Shown here piece after piece: positions 56,764 through 64,000 of a DNA stretch of 64,000 nucleotides. The stretch spans positions 310,001-374,000 of the forward strand of contig NZ_VTTP01000002.1 of the NCBI RefSeq assembly GCF_008364845.1. The letters run 5' to 3'. This stretch comes from Actinotalea subterranea. Lineage in GTDB: Bacteria; Actinomycetota; Actinomycetes; Actinomycetales; Cellulomonadaceae. Position 1 is the stretch's first letter. The number at the start of each line of letters is the position of its first letter. Made by a program: the position numbers and the translations under genes. Below the pieces are notes generated by a model. It had not been told where the DNA came from and did no database searches. It was given only the letters and a program-made list of their open reading frames with translations.

Positions 56764-57273
56764 TCAGGTGAGGCCCGCCGCCTCGCGCACCCGGGCCTCC
56801 GCGGCGTCCACGAGCTCCGCGGTCGCGGGGTCCGTGAGGTCGACGTCCCCGGTCCCCAGCACCTGGGTCAGGAGGTTCTGGTCGGGGTCGCGGCGTAGTG
56901 CCACGCGCACCACCGCCCCCGAGGGCAGCGTGACCTTCTCGGTGTGGACCACGGACGCCTGCACGCGCTCGTGGACGGTCCGTGCGAGCGCGGGGGAGCG
57001 GTCGTCGGCAAGGTGGAGCGTCGTCGGCTGCGCACCGTCGACCCAGGTGAGCGTGAGCTCGGCCTCGGCGGCGTTGAGGCGTGCGCCGTCCACGTCCGAC
57101 CACGCGCGGTGGGTCACCGGCTGGTCGGTCAGTGCGATGTAGAGGCCCCGGAGGGTGGCGGCCGCCCACCCCTGCGTCAGCTCGCCGATCGCGACGACGC
57201 GCTCGCCGCGCCGGAGGTCGAGCCGGGACCGGACGTCGTCGGGCAGGTGGGGTCCTCGCCGCAGCAGTGCCAT
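56764..57273 (-). CDS. Conserved actinobacterial hypothetical protein
   Basis: 169 residues without signal peptide or spans. Begins MALLRRGPHLPDDVRSRLDLRRGERVVAIGEL and continues with GWAAATLRGLYIALTDQPVTHRAWSDVDGA and LTWVDGAQPTTLHLADDRSPALARTVHERVQASVV. This pattern recurs in many actinobacteria as an uncharacterised beta-rich protein resembling PH-like or bPH domains; that resemblance is inference. Leaderless start (TAGGTT 6 nt before ATG). Lies between tRNA-Asn and the PfkB kinase. Confidence 0.75.
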   Translation of the reverse strand: MALLRRGPHLPDDVRSRLDLRRGERVVAIGELTQGWAAATLRGLYIALTDQPVTHRAWSDVDGARLNAAEAELTLTWVDGAQPTTLHLADDRSPALARTVHERVQASVVHTEKVTLPSGAVVRVALRRDPDQNLLTQVLGTGDVDLTDPATAELVDAAEARVREAAGLT

Positions 57274-57279
57274 GCGCCC

Positions 57280-57285
57280 AACCTA
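57280..57285 (-). promoter_or_regulatory. -10 box of the conserved hypothetical (leaderless)
   Basis: On the minus strand TAGGTT lies exactly 6 nt before the ATG at 57273. Confidence 0.5.
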
Positions 57286-57293
57286 ACCCGGCG

Positions 57294-58172
57294 TCAGTCC
57301 AGCCCGGCGAGCGCGCGCACCTGTGCGAGCCCGACGTCGGCCACGAGGCCGGCCGAGGCGACCGCGAGCGCACCCGCCGCGGCTCCCAGGCGCAGGCACG
57401 CCTCGAGCGGGAGGCCGTCCAGGTGGCCGCGCAGCATCCCGGCCACGAACGCGTCGCCGGCGCCGTTCGTGTCGACCACCTGCACGGCGGGGACCGCGGG
57501 GACCTCGAGCCAGCCCTCGTCACGGCCCAGGGCGAGGGCACCGCGCGCTCCTGCCGTGCACACGACCCAGCGTGTCCCCGCCGCGACGCGCTCGGCGAGG
57601 TACGCCCGGGGGTCCGGCAGGCGCTCGGTGGACACCACCAGGACGTCCGCGGCCTCCACGAACGGAGCCTGGAACTCCGCGACGCCGTCGTGGTCGTGCA
57701 CGTCGCACCAGACCTCCCGCGCGCGGGAGCGGATGGTGGGCAGCAGGTCGCGCACGTGACCCGCGAGGTCTGCGACGACCACGTCCGCGGTGCCGAGCAG
57801 CGTGTCGACCTCCCGCGACGGCGGTCCGGGGTCCGGCGGGAGGTCGAGGTAGATCGACAGCCGCCCGCCGTCGGGCGTCATCAGGTTGAGGTGCTGCTCG
57901 CTCGCCCCGGGCCTGCGTTCGCCCGCGAGCGTGAGCAGCGGATGACCGAGGGCGACGACGATCTGCTCGGCGGCGTCGTCGTCACCCAGCGCGGTGCGCA
58001 GCGTGACCGGGACGTCGAGGCGGGCCAGAGTGAGCGCCTTGCCGGCCGACGTCCCGCCGAGCGACCGACGGTGCCCGCGGGCCATGGCGGTGTGGGACCG
58101 CGGGGCGGGGAGCGCGTCCACGTCGACGAGCGTGTTCCACGACGCCGGACCGGCGACCAGGACGTGCGGCAC
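57294..58172 (-). CDS. PfkB-family carbohydrate kinase
   Basis: 292-residue ribokinase-like sugar or nucleoside kinase. N-terminal Gly motif HRRSLGGTSAGKALTLARLDVPVTL; C-terminal signature VQVVDTNGAGDAFVAGMLRGHL with catalytic Asp in NGAGDAF. Also IYLDLPPDPGPPSREVDTLL. The sugar is not predictable from sequence. GTG 58172 with a leaderless -10 box. Not linked to a transporter or regulator here. Confidence 0.87.
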   Translation of the reverse strand: MPHVLVAGPASWNTLVDVDALPAPRSHTAMARGHRRSLGGTSAGKALTLARLDVPVTLRTALGDDDAAEQIVVALGHPLLTLAGERRPGASEQHLNLMTPDGGRLSIYLDLPPDPGPPSREVDTLLGTADVVVADLAGHVRDLLPTIRSRAREVWCDVHDHDGVAEFQAPFVEAADVLVVSTERLPDPRAYLAERVAAGTRWVVCTAGARGALALGRDEGWLEVPAVPAVQVVDTNGAGDAFVAGMLRGHLDGLPLEACLRLGAAAGALAVASAGLVADVGLAQVRALAGLD

Positions 58173-58178
58173 CCGACG

Positions 58179-58184
58179 ACCGTA
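58179..58184 (-). promoter_or_regulatory. -10 box of PfkB kinase gene (leaderless)
   Basis: On the minus strand TACGGT lies exactly 6 nt before the GTG at 58172. Confidence 0.5.
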
Positions 58185-58202
58185 GTCCCGTAGCCTTGCC
58201 GC

Positions 58203-58276
58203 GCGGGCCAGTAGCTCAGCCGGTCAGAGCAGCGGACTCATAATCCGTCGGTCGTGGGTTCAAGCCCCACCTGGCC
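58203..58276 (+). tRNA. tRNA-Ile2 (anticodon CAT, lysidine-modified)
   Basis: Cloverleaf with acceptor GGGCCAG/CTGGCCC, anticodon loop CTCATAA (CAT), T-arm GGTTCAAGCCCC, discriminator A and an encoded CCA (58277-58279). CAT alone could mean Met or Ile2. The acceptor pairs C4-G69 and C5-G68 are the TilS recognition pairs reported for tRNA-Ile2, whereas elongator tRNA-Met carries different pairs, so Ile2 is preferred. A phage-derived region begins directly after it. Confidence 0.85.
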
Positions 58277-58299
58277 CACCACTACTGAACTGGGACTAT

Positions 58300-58785
58300 G
58301 CGTCTTGGTCAATGCAGGCCCTGTACCCAGGACTGCATCCAAGGCGCATCCGGCGGATCCTCCCGAGGGGGTCCGCGACGAACGCGCCGTCCACCATCGC
58401 TCGCGCCCGCGCTGCGTTGCTCCGGCTCTTCTACGGCCCACGGAGGACGCAACAACGATGCGCGCGTCGGGCCGGTCCTGCAGGTGCCATACCGGGGTCC
58501 ACTTGGTGGTGAGGGTGGACTTGCCCTCCTGTGGGGGCATGGACACGATCAGGCGCCCGTCGAGGGTGTCGAGGGTCTCGGTGATGGCCTGGTTGATGTG
58601 GTCGAGGGGGGGCGGCGGAACCTGGGGTCGAGCTCGGCGGCCATGTCCGCGGGGGTTGGCCAGCGGGGTGCGGGCGGGGGTCCGAAGGCCCGCGCGGCGT
58701 GCTCGAGCCAGGTGAGCGACACCGGGCCCTCCCGGGGACGTAGACGCCGCCATCCGGCCACGGCAGGGTGTGCTGCGTGGAGCAT
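58300..58785 (-). pseudogene. Phage terminase large subunit remnant
   Basis: The minus strand encodes the N-terminus of an actinophage-type terminase in two frames. The first (from 58785) reads LTWLEHAARAFGPPPAPRWPTPADMAAELDPRF. The second reads LDHINQAITETLDTLDGRLIVSMPPQEGKSTLTTKWTPVW, containing the terminase Walker A PPQEGKS, then PDARIVVASS. The frames switch near a run of seven G at 58606-58612. Homology fades beyond about 58430 and the nuclease domain is missing. The gene is truncated and points towards tRNA-Ile2, consistent with a decayed prophage end. Confidence 0.7.
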
Positions 58786-59499
58786 GACGACAGCCGGGCG
58801 CTACAGCTTGCGATCGACGCGTCCGTAGGCCTGCTGGCGGCTGGCGCCGCAGTCGCCGATCCCGCGCTCGGTGTCCTCGCTGCGGGTGCAGCTCCGGCTG
58901 CGTCGGCGGGGGCGAAAGCGGCAGCGCATCGGATGCAGCAGCGTGCGGCCGCGACGGTCGGTGTGGCAGCAGCGACAGCTGGAGTGTCGCCTGAGGAGCT
59001 GGTTGATGCGCTGATCCGAGATGAGCGGCGCACACAGCTCCTCGCCGTAGCGATTCAGGGCGCCTACCGAAGTGCATGGGAGAGGCGCATCCGGGTTCTC
59101 GGTCATTCTCTGGCCACGGGTGCGCTCGTTGATGACGACGCGCTTGTCGACGAGGAGATCTACTGGGTCGGCATCCTCAGCGAGCTCGAGGCGCCACACC
59201 TACGCATGATCGAGTACCTGCTCCGAAGCGACTCGGAACGCCCTGGGCACATGATCATCGTGTCACCTGATCGGTTGGGCCAGGTCTCCGGGTTTCGTCA
59301 GCTCCGGCGTCCGGCAATCGCCACGCTAGAGCGGCACGCACTCACGCAGCGGCGCTTGGGAAGCGATCTTGCCGTGTCGGACCGCCATCGCTGGTCGCTG
59401 AACGAGAACAGCGAGGTGTATGTCAGGGGCCCGCTTACCAAAGCGTGTTTCGACCGCTTCCTCGAGGCTGGCGTCGCGGCTCCGCGGGTGGACGACTGA
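58768..59499 (+). CDS. Hypothetical protein of the tRNA-Ile2 island
   Basis: 243 residues, unrecognised. The N-terminal third is Ala/Gly-rich and hydrophobic (ASVGLLAAGAAVADPALGVLAAGAAPAAS), possibly a membrane-associated hairpin. The rest is helical and charged (EELVDALIRDERRTQLLAVAIQGAYRSAWERRIRVLG, ILSELEAPHLRMIEYLL). A C-terminal part (LRRPAIATLERHALTQRRLG, YVRGPLTKACFDRFLEAGV) resembles a winged-helix tail. Start GTG 58768 is tentative (GTG 58777 possible). Codon use is less GC-biased than in core genes, supporting horizontal origin. Confidence 0.65.
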   Translation: MCCVEHDDSRALQLAIDASVGLLAAGAAVADPALGVLAAGAAPAASAGAKAAAHRMQQRAAATVGVAAATAGVSPEELVDALIRDERRTQLLAVAIQGAYRSAWERRIRVLGHSLATGALVDDDALVDEEIYWVGILSELEAPHLRMIEYLLRSDSERPGHMIIVSPDRLGQVSGFRQLRRPAIATLERHALTQRRLGSDLAVSDRHRWSLNENSEVYVRGPLTKACFDRFLEAGVAAPRVDD

Positions 59500-59683
59500 C
59501 GTGGTTCCCGCCCTTCCGCGGTGCGCGCGGCGGGCCGCTCGTGGCGGCTGGTTGGGGTGTCGGCTCCTGGCGGGGCTGAGGAAGGCCCGGGAGCGGTTGG
59601 TGCTCGCCGGGCCTTGGGCGCGAGATATCCACGCAACGGTGTCAGCTTTCCACAGACCACGCGGTCTGGGCAACGAGGTGCCG

Positions 59684-60202
59684 TCAGTCCCTTACGACGA
59701 TGCCGAGCTGGTCGAAGTACCGCTCGAAGTCTCTGTCCCCATCGAGTAGGCGCGCGAGGCCCGTCTCCCAGCCGCTGGCCGAGTACTCCCACTCGATGTC
59801 CTGGGGGCGCGGCGCATCCGGGTCGAGGTTCAGCGCCTTCCGGTCGCCGAGCGGCAAGATCGCGCGGCCACCGTCGACGTGGACCACGTACACCCGATCG
59901 ATGAGTGAGCCTGCCCAGAACACGTCTGCGTGCACGACCGAGACCGACGGGTCAGGGAACGCGCCCCGGCGTTCCCACAGGCTCTTGGCGTCGGTGACCT
60001 TGCTCAGGTGCTGTCGGGCGCGCATGCCCCACTGGATGGTGAGGTCGACATCGGGCTTGTAGACGATGAGCGAGCCGTGCCACTCGAACGTGTCCTCGTC
60101 GACGTCTGGCACGTCCTTGAAGTACGAGCCAACGGCTACGTCGTGCCAGTCGCGCTCGCGGTCGCTGTTGATGATGAGGTCACGGATCTCGTCAAGCCTC
60201 AC
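59684..60202 (-). CDS. Hypothetical protein of the tRNA-Ile2 island
   Basis: 172 residues, unrecognised. Begins VRLDEIRDLIINSDRERDWHDVAVGSYFKDVPD; continues with EWHGSLIVYKPDVDLTIQWGMRARQ, VSVVHADVFWAGSLIDRVYVVHVDGGRAILPLGD and ends ERYFDQLGIVVRD. Soluble, alpha/beta, acidic. GTG 60202 has GGAAGG at good spacing. Lower GC3 than core genes. The DVFWAGSLIDRVYVVHVDGG block with alternating hydrophobics suggests a beta-sheet core. Confidence 0.65.
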   Translation of the reverse strand: MRLDEIRDLIINSDRERDWHDVAVGSYFKDVPDVDEDTFEWHGSLIVYKPDVDLTIQWGMRARQHLSKVTDAKSLWERRGAFPDPSVSVVHADVFWAGSLIDRVYVVHVDGGRAILPLGDRKALNLDPDAPRPQDIEWEYSASGWETGLARLLDGDRDFERYFDQLGIVVRD

Positions 60203-60216
60203 GGAGCTTCCTTCCC

Positions 60217-61045
60217 TTAGGTGACCTGCGTCGCGACGGTGCGAAGCAGGTGGAGCGGCTCCCCGCGCTCGTTGCGGATGAGCGACCCGTTGCCATCACG
60301 GGCCACTGGCAGGCTCCCACGCCGCACTGACGTGTCGAGCGAGCGCGCCGCGCGGGTGCCCTTGGACATGTCCTTCGCCTCGGTGATCGTCACAAGGGCG
60401 TCGGGGTGGGTCGTGGGGAGCTCGTGGACGGTGTGGAGGTTCGCGTACTGCAGCCATGACCGGTCCCGCCAGTCAGGCCGCACCCGGCGCCGGAGCTGGT
60501 CGCGAGGCCCGGGCGGTCCACTCCTGGACGATGCGGCCACCGCAGTGCACGCACGGTGCGGCCTGGCGTTCGGGGTTGATGCTGAGCAGCCGGCGGACCG
60601 TGGTACGGCCCCGGCGTGCCTCACCGAGGTAGTCGAACCACCCGGACACGTCGGGGTTCTGCGCGGCCCACACGGTGTGCTCGAGGAGGCACCCCGACCA
60701 GCCGCCGTTGTAGGGCTTCCCGAGGACGTCGGCCCAGGTGCAGGCCCACCCGACGAGGACGTCGATCGCGGACCCTGGTCGCTTCGCGGCTTCGATGCGG
60801 TGGCCCTCGGGGGCTTCGACGACGCGGTCGAGGCCGAAAGGCAGGCGGGAGTCGTCGTCGCTGGTGGTGACGCGGACGCCGTCGTAGCGGACGGCGCGTA
60901 GGCCCATGAACTCGGCGACGTGGAAGGGCACGGTCTCGGCTTCGTGGACGATGTCCTCGAGGATGCGCCTGGCGCGCTGGATGCAGCGTTCGCAGGTGGC
61001 CATGGACATCGTGAGGACCTCGTCGCAGGTGTTGCAGCCCCGCAC
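60217..61045 (-). pseudogene. Frameshifted phage-type zinc-finger/HTH protein
   Basis: From 61045 the minus strand encodes RGCNTCDEVLTMSMATCERC, a helical domain, YNGGWSGCLLEHTVWAAQNP and a zinc knuckle APCVHCGGRIVQEW, ending at 60473. The logical C-terminus (RPDWRDRSWLQYANLHTVHE, TITEAKDMSKGTRAARSLDTSVRRGSL) lies in another frame down to 60217. A one-base indel near 60480-60500 explains the break. An upstream CRNC pair (about 61055-61070) has no start codon in frame, so the N-terminus is also lost. Such proteins with Cys pairs plus an HTH-like end occur in actinophages. Confidence 0.65.
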
Positions 61046-61186
61046 CTGCTCGGCGCAGTTCCGGCAGACGTACGTGGAGACGGGGTCGGCGAGCTGGCGC
61101 TCCTGGATCCACTCGTGCTGCCGGGAGCGTGCTGAGTCGCTACGCCGCGCGACACGCCAGGCACGACAACTCCGCGGTGCACGCGC

Positions 61187-61201
61187 GGTTACGCAGTAAC
61201 C
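61187..61201. promoter_or_regulatory. PadR operator candidate 1
   Basis: GGTTAC-GCA-GTAACC is a perfect 6-bp inverted repeat about 35 bp upstream of padR. It is paired with a second copy 20 bp away. Confidence 0.65.
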
Positions 61202-61206
61202 TCCTG

Positions 61207-61221
61207 GTTACCCGATAACCG
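61207..61221. promoter_or_regulatory. PadR operator candidate 2
   Basis: GGTTA-CCCGA-TAACC is a perfect 5-bp inverted repeat sharing GGTTA/TAACC with site 1. Centre-to-centre distance is 20 bp, so two dimers would sit on the same DNA face. It directly precedes the padR ribosome binding site (GGAGGTG). Confidence 0.65.
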
Positions 61222-61232
61222 GAGGTGAATCC

Positions 61233-61817
61233 GTGTCCGTCCGACATGCTCTTCTCGCCCTCCTCGGCACCGCGCCTGTGGGCGCCTTCGCGCTCCGTCA
61301 GGAGTTCGAGCGCCGGACCGGCCGCACCTGGCCGCTCAACATGGGCCAAGTCTCCACGACCCTCGACCGCTTGGAGCGTGATGGCCTGGTTGCGGAAGTT
61401 CCGAGCGACGGCGACGTCCCGCACTACGCGCTCACAGACGGTGGCCGGGCGGAGCTCGAATCGTGGTGGGCGGCACCGGTCGAACGAGGCGTCCCAGCAC
61501 GCGATGAGCTGGCGATGAAGCTGGCGCTCGCGGTCACGCTGCCTGGGGTGGAGGTCCAGGCGATCGTCCGCGCACAGCGCACGGAGACGATGCGGTGGCT
61601 GCAGGCGCTGACGCGGTTGCGGGGGGAGCCGCAAGCCGACGACGTGGCGTGGCAGCTGCTGCTCGACCACTACGTGTTCGCCGCCGAGTCAGAGATGCGC
61701 TGGCTCGATCACGTCCAGGCGCGACTGACCCGGGCGGGCGCGGCGCACCCCGCGGATGCGGCCGCCAGCACTCTCGCTTCGGAGCGTGAGCGTGTCGTCG
61801 CTCGTGGTGACAGGTGA
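61233..61817 (+). CDS. PadR-family transcriptional regulator
   Basis: 194-residue PadR regulator. The winged helix occupies residues 1-75 (SVRHALLALLGTAPVGAFALRQEFERRTG, LNMGQVSTTLDRLERDGLVAEV, HYALTDGGRAELESWW). A C-terminal helical dimerisation domain (Vir_act_alpha_C type) spans about 85-180. GTG start after GGAGGTG. Its stop overlaps the ABC ATPase start (GTGA). By analogy with other PadR-ABC pairs it should repress its operon until a drug or peptide binds. Confidence 0.88.
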   Translation: MSVRHALLALLGTAPVGAFALRQEFERRTGRTWPLNMGQVSTTLDRLERDGLVAEVPSDGDVPHYALTDGGRAELESWWAAPVERGVPARDELAMKLALAVTLPGVEVQAIVRAQRTETMRWLQALTRLRGEPQADDVAWQLLLDHYVFAAESEMRWLDHVQARLTRAGAAHPADAAASTLASERERVVARGDR

Positions 61818-62575
61818 GCGAGCTCGGGGGCGCGGCCGCTTCCCGTGGCCCTGTGGTGCTGAGCGCACGGGGCCTCACCCGCGTGCACACCGGCGGGCCA
61901 GTACCGGTAACGGCCCTCGGCGGCGTCGACCTTGATCTGCGGCTCGGCGAGCTCGTGGCGGTCATGGGCCCCTCCGGTTCGGGCAAGTCAACGCTCCTGC
62001 ACCTCCTCGGGGGCCTTGACGCGCCCACGAGCGGCTCGGTCATGTTGGCCGGAGACGACCTAGCAGCGATGGACCGCGCAGGCAGGGCCCGCGTGCGGCG
62101 CCGTCGCGTCGGGTATGTCTTCCAGGATCTCAACCTCATGCCGCTGCTCACGGCGCTCGAGAACGTCGCGCTTCCGCTCGAGCTCGACGGGGTGCCCCCG
62201 AAGACAGCGCGCCGAGAGGCGGTCGAGGCGCTCGCGCAGCTCGACGTCGCGAACCTAGCCAGCCGCTTCCCCGGACAGCTGTCCGGCGGCCAGCAGCAGC
62301 GGGTCGCCATCGCCCGATCGCTCGTCGGTCCAAGGCGTGTCGTCCTCGCCGACGAGCCGACGGGCGCCCTCGACTCGGTCATGGGCGAAGAGGTGATGCG
62401 GGTGCTCCGTGGTCGGGTGGACGCCGGCGCGGCCGCTGTCGTGGTGACGCACGACGCCCGGCTCGCGGCTTGGGCGGACCGCACGATCTTCCTCGTGGAT
62501 GGCACCGTGGTGGACGAGGCGATCGCGATGGGACCAGGCGCTCTGCTCGCCGAAGGCGGTGGTCGACCGTGGTGA
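61814..62575 (+). CDS. ABC transporter ATP-binding protein (MacB/LolD type)
   Basis: 253-residue ABC ATPase. Walker [21 protein letters not shown]-loop GYVFQDLNLMPLLTALENV, signature LSGGQQQRVAIARSL, Walker B VVLADEPTGALDS and H-loop VVVTHDARLAAWAD. The ENV and LADEPTGALDS blocks are typical of the MacB/LolD/FtsE-like class that partners FtsX-domain permeases. GTG overlaps padR; the permease start overlaps its stop. Confidence 0.93.
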   Translation: MSELGGAAASRGPVVLSARGLTRVHTGGPVPVTALGGVDLDLRLGELVAVMGPSGSGKSTLLHLLGGLDAPTSGSVMLAGDDLAAMDRAGRARVRRRRVGYVFQDLNLMPLLTALENVALPLELDGVPPKTARREAVEALAQLDVANLASRFPGQLSGGQQQRVAIARSLVGPRRVVLADEPTGALDSVMGEEVMRVLRGRVDAGAAAVVVTHDARLAAWADRTIFLVDGTVVDEAIAMGPGALLAEGGGRPW

Positions 62576-64000
62576 CCGTTGACGCCCGGCCCGTGCAACT
62601 GCAAGGCGACGCGTCGCCCACGTCGGTGTCTCGGGTCCTGGCTCGCTGGCGGCTCGCGGTCCTCTTGGGCCGGCGGGACGTGCGGGCCCACCGCGTCCGG
62701 ACCGCACTCGTCGTCCTGTCAGTCGCGATCGCGACCGCAGTCGTTGGGTTCACGGCCTCGACGGTGGCCCGGGTCACCACGCCTGGCGGCTCAGTGACTC
62801 TGACGAGCGCTGCCGACCTCAACACGCAGGTGTCCGTCGACGACGCGACGGTCGCGATCCTCACAGCGGTCGGCGCGCTCGCGCTGCTGCAGACTCTCGT
62901 CCTGGTCGCTCCCGCGTTCCTGATCAGCCTGCGCCGCCGGACGCGAGAGCTTGGTGTGCTTGCGGCGACCGGCGCGCGCCCCGCTGACATCCGTCGAATC
63001 GTGCTTGGGCCGGCTGTGGTGACTGCGACTTTCGGGGCCGGGATCGGCGGCGTCGCGGCTCTGACACTCGGACTGCTGATGGCTCCGCCGACCTTGCAAG
63101 AGATCGCTGCGGTCGTGCCCACCGTGGGCGCGGTCGTGGCACTCAACGTTCTGCTGTGCGCGCTGGTCGCGTGGGTACCCGCCCGACGCGTGCTGCGCGA
63201 GTCGCCCACAGCGGCGCTTCGCGCCGCACCGGCGACGGCCGCGCCCGCGCCCGGCCGGCTGCTGGTGTGGGCCACGCTTGGAGTGACCCTGCTCGCAGGT
63301 GGCGTGCCGTTGGCGTTCGCAGGCGCCCGCAGCCAGACGGTGAGTGCGATGGTCACCGGTGTCGTCCTGGCCGAGGCAGGGCTGCTCGGGCTCGTCGGGG
63401 CGGCCCTGGGCGCGCTGGGCCGGGTCCCGCTCCGGAACGTGGTGACCGCGTACGTCCTTCGCGACGCCGCGCGCAGCCGCACGCGCGTTCTCCCGGCCGT
63501 GGCCGCAGCGGCGGTCATGATCGCGGGGGCAGTCGCGGCCCTGACCTACTCCGCGACCCAGCACGCCGACGAAGCCGCACGGCACAGGCTTGTCGCGCCG
63601 ATCGGATCAGCGCTCGTCCTGTTCGATGACACCGTCGAGTCGGTCGACGACCTTCGCACCGCAGCGCAGGCGCTCAGGGACATCCGCGACGTTGTCCCGC
63701 TCACGGTGGCGATCGGAGCGGAGGACTTCACACACATCGAGGTCGGCCCCTCCGGACCGGCCTTCGTCGATGCGGATGGTTCTGCCCTGACCATGTACGG
63801 GCCTCTCGTAGGCACGCCGGAACTGGTCACCGCGCTGGGACTGGGCGCGGGCGCCGTAGACGCGGTCGGTGACGGTTCAGCGCTCGTACCCTCCCGGCGT
63901 GTCCTCGGTGCAGATGGCACGGTGGCGCTGCGGTCGCAGGGCCGGTCGACCACCGTCTCCGCGACGGTTGTCCCAGCCCTCTGGCGGTACGCGCCAGTCG
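62572..64000 (+). CDS. ABC transporter permease, FtsX-like (3' partial)
   Basis: GTG 62572 overlaps the ATPase stop (GTGA) and the frame is open to the window end (at least 476 residues). An N-terminal span (RTALVVLSVAIATAVVGFTAS) is followed by an FtsX domain with ILTAVGALALLQTLVLVAPAFLISLRRRTRELGVLAATGARPADIRRIV. Further spans lie near residues 150-200, 240-300 and 305-330. An extracytoplasmic domain (DDTVESVDDLRTAAQAL, HIEVGPSGPAFVDADGSALTMYG) reaches the window edge. Two FtsX modules in one chain are expected. Likely an antimicrobial or lipid exporter. Confidence 0.9.
   Translation, partial: MTVDARPVQLQGDASPTSVSRVLARWRLAVLLGRRDVRAHRVRTALVVLSVAIATAVVGFTASTVARVTTPGGSVTLTSAADLNTQVSVDDATVAILTAVGALALLQTLVLVAPAFLISLRRRTRELGVLAATGARPADIRRIVLGPAVVTATFGAGIGGVAALTLGLLMAPPTLQEIAAVVPTVGAVVALNVLLCALVAWVPARRVLRESPTAALRAAPATAAPAPGRLLVWATLGVTLLAGGVPLAFAGARSQTVSAMVTGVVLAEAGLLGLVGAALGALGRVPLRNVVTAYVLRDAARSRTRVLPAVAAAAVMIAGAVAALTYSATQHADEAARHRLVAPIGSALVLFDDTVESVDDLRTAAQALRDIRDVVPLTVAIGAEDFTHIEVGPSGPAFVDADGSALTMYGPLVGTPELVTALGLGAGAVDAVGDGSALVPSRRVLGADGTVALRSQGRSTTVSATVVPALWRYAPV

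Noticed and set aside
58203-58276. Elongator tRNA-Met reading of the CAT anticodon
   Set aside because: Acceptor pairs C4-G69 and C5-G68 fit TilS recognition of tRNA-Ile2; still, a genome-wide tRNA set would be needed to be certain.

Overview
The window is a chromosomal segment of a high-GC Gram-positive bacterium. Codon usage is strongly GC3-biased and GTG starts are frequent. Gene content and order (holA, rpsT, lepA, hemW, hrcA, dnaJ, rsmE, phoH, ybeY, era, leuA, recO, uppS, glyS, dusB, dgt, dnaG) match the conserved core cluster of Actinomycetota. Maltose/alpha-glucan genes and many TANNNT promoters sitting 6 nt before start codons (leaderless mRNAs) fit a Cellulomonas-like Micrococcales member; that genus-level placement is inference.

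Layout. 1-950: 3' part of holA. 933-4570: an accessory module splitting holA from rpsT, made of two convergent-facing EAL (c-di-GMP phosphodiesterase-like) genes around an XRE-TPR regulator, with a 43-aa secreted-peptide gene with its own RBS and terminator upstream of the regulator. 4653-18274: housekeeping (rpsT, lepA, hemW, a DUF4870 gene, a DUF3097 gene, CIRCE-hrcA-dnaJ-rsmE, a lipoprotein, HIT, and the overlapping phoH-ybeY-corC-era operon). 18307-22990: a membrane-fused hydrolase, an LRV-repeat membrane protein, and leuA with a Leu-codon leader peptide. 23145-30407: rsgA, recO-uppS, a VOC protein, a DedA-like protein, and a Zur-controlled znuACB-zur operon. 30580-36359: glyS, a YibE/F protein, dusB, a beta-propeller membrane protein. 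36372-46056: maltose/maltodextrin locus (GH13 alpha-glucosidase and LacI regulator on the minus strand; malEFG, a second GH13 enzyme and an AAC(3)-type acetyltransferase on the plus strand). 46091-49479: dgt and dnaG. 50471-52693: HelR-type RNA polymerase-recycling helicase with a rifamycin-associated element upstream. 52912-56062: glycine betaine ABC operon. 56590-58276: tRNA-Asn, a small conserved gene, a PfkB kinase, tRNA-Ile2. 58280-61230: a decayed phage-derived island beside tRNA-Ile2 (terminase remnant, orphan genes, broken zinc-finger gene). 61233-64000: a PadR regulator coupled to an ABC exporter, running off the window.

Regulatory logic that can be read directly includes HrcA/CIRCE autoregulation, tandem Zur boxes over the znuA start, a leucine-codon leader before leuA, LacI-type operators between malR and malE with a strong hairpin between malE and malF, a RAE before helR, tandem GGTTA/TAACC palindromes before padR, and CRP-like palindromes in the EAL-1/peptide divergent region. 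The most novel candidate is the peptide plus XRE-TPR plus EAL module, which looks like an actinobacterial version of peptide-pheromone (RRNPP-like) signalling linked to c-di-GMP turnover.
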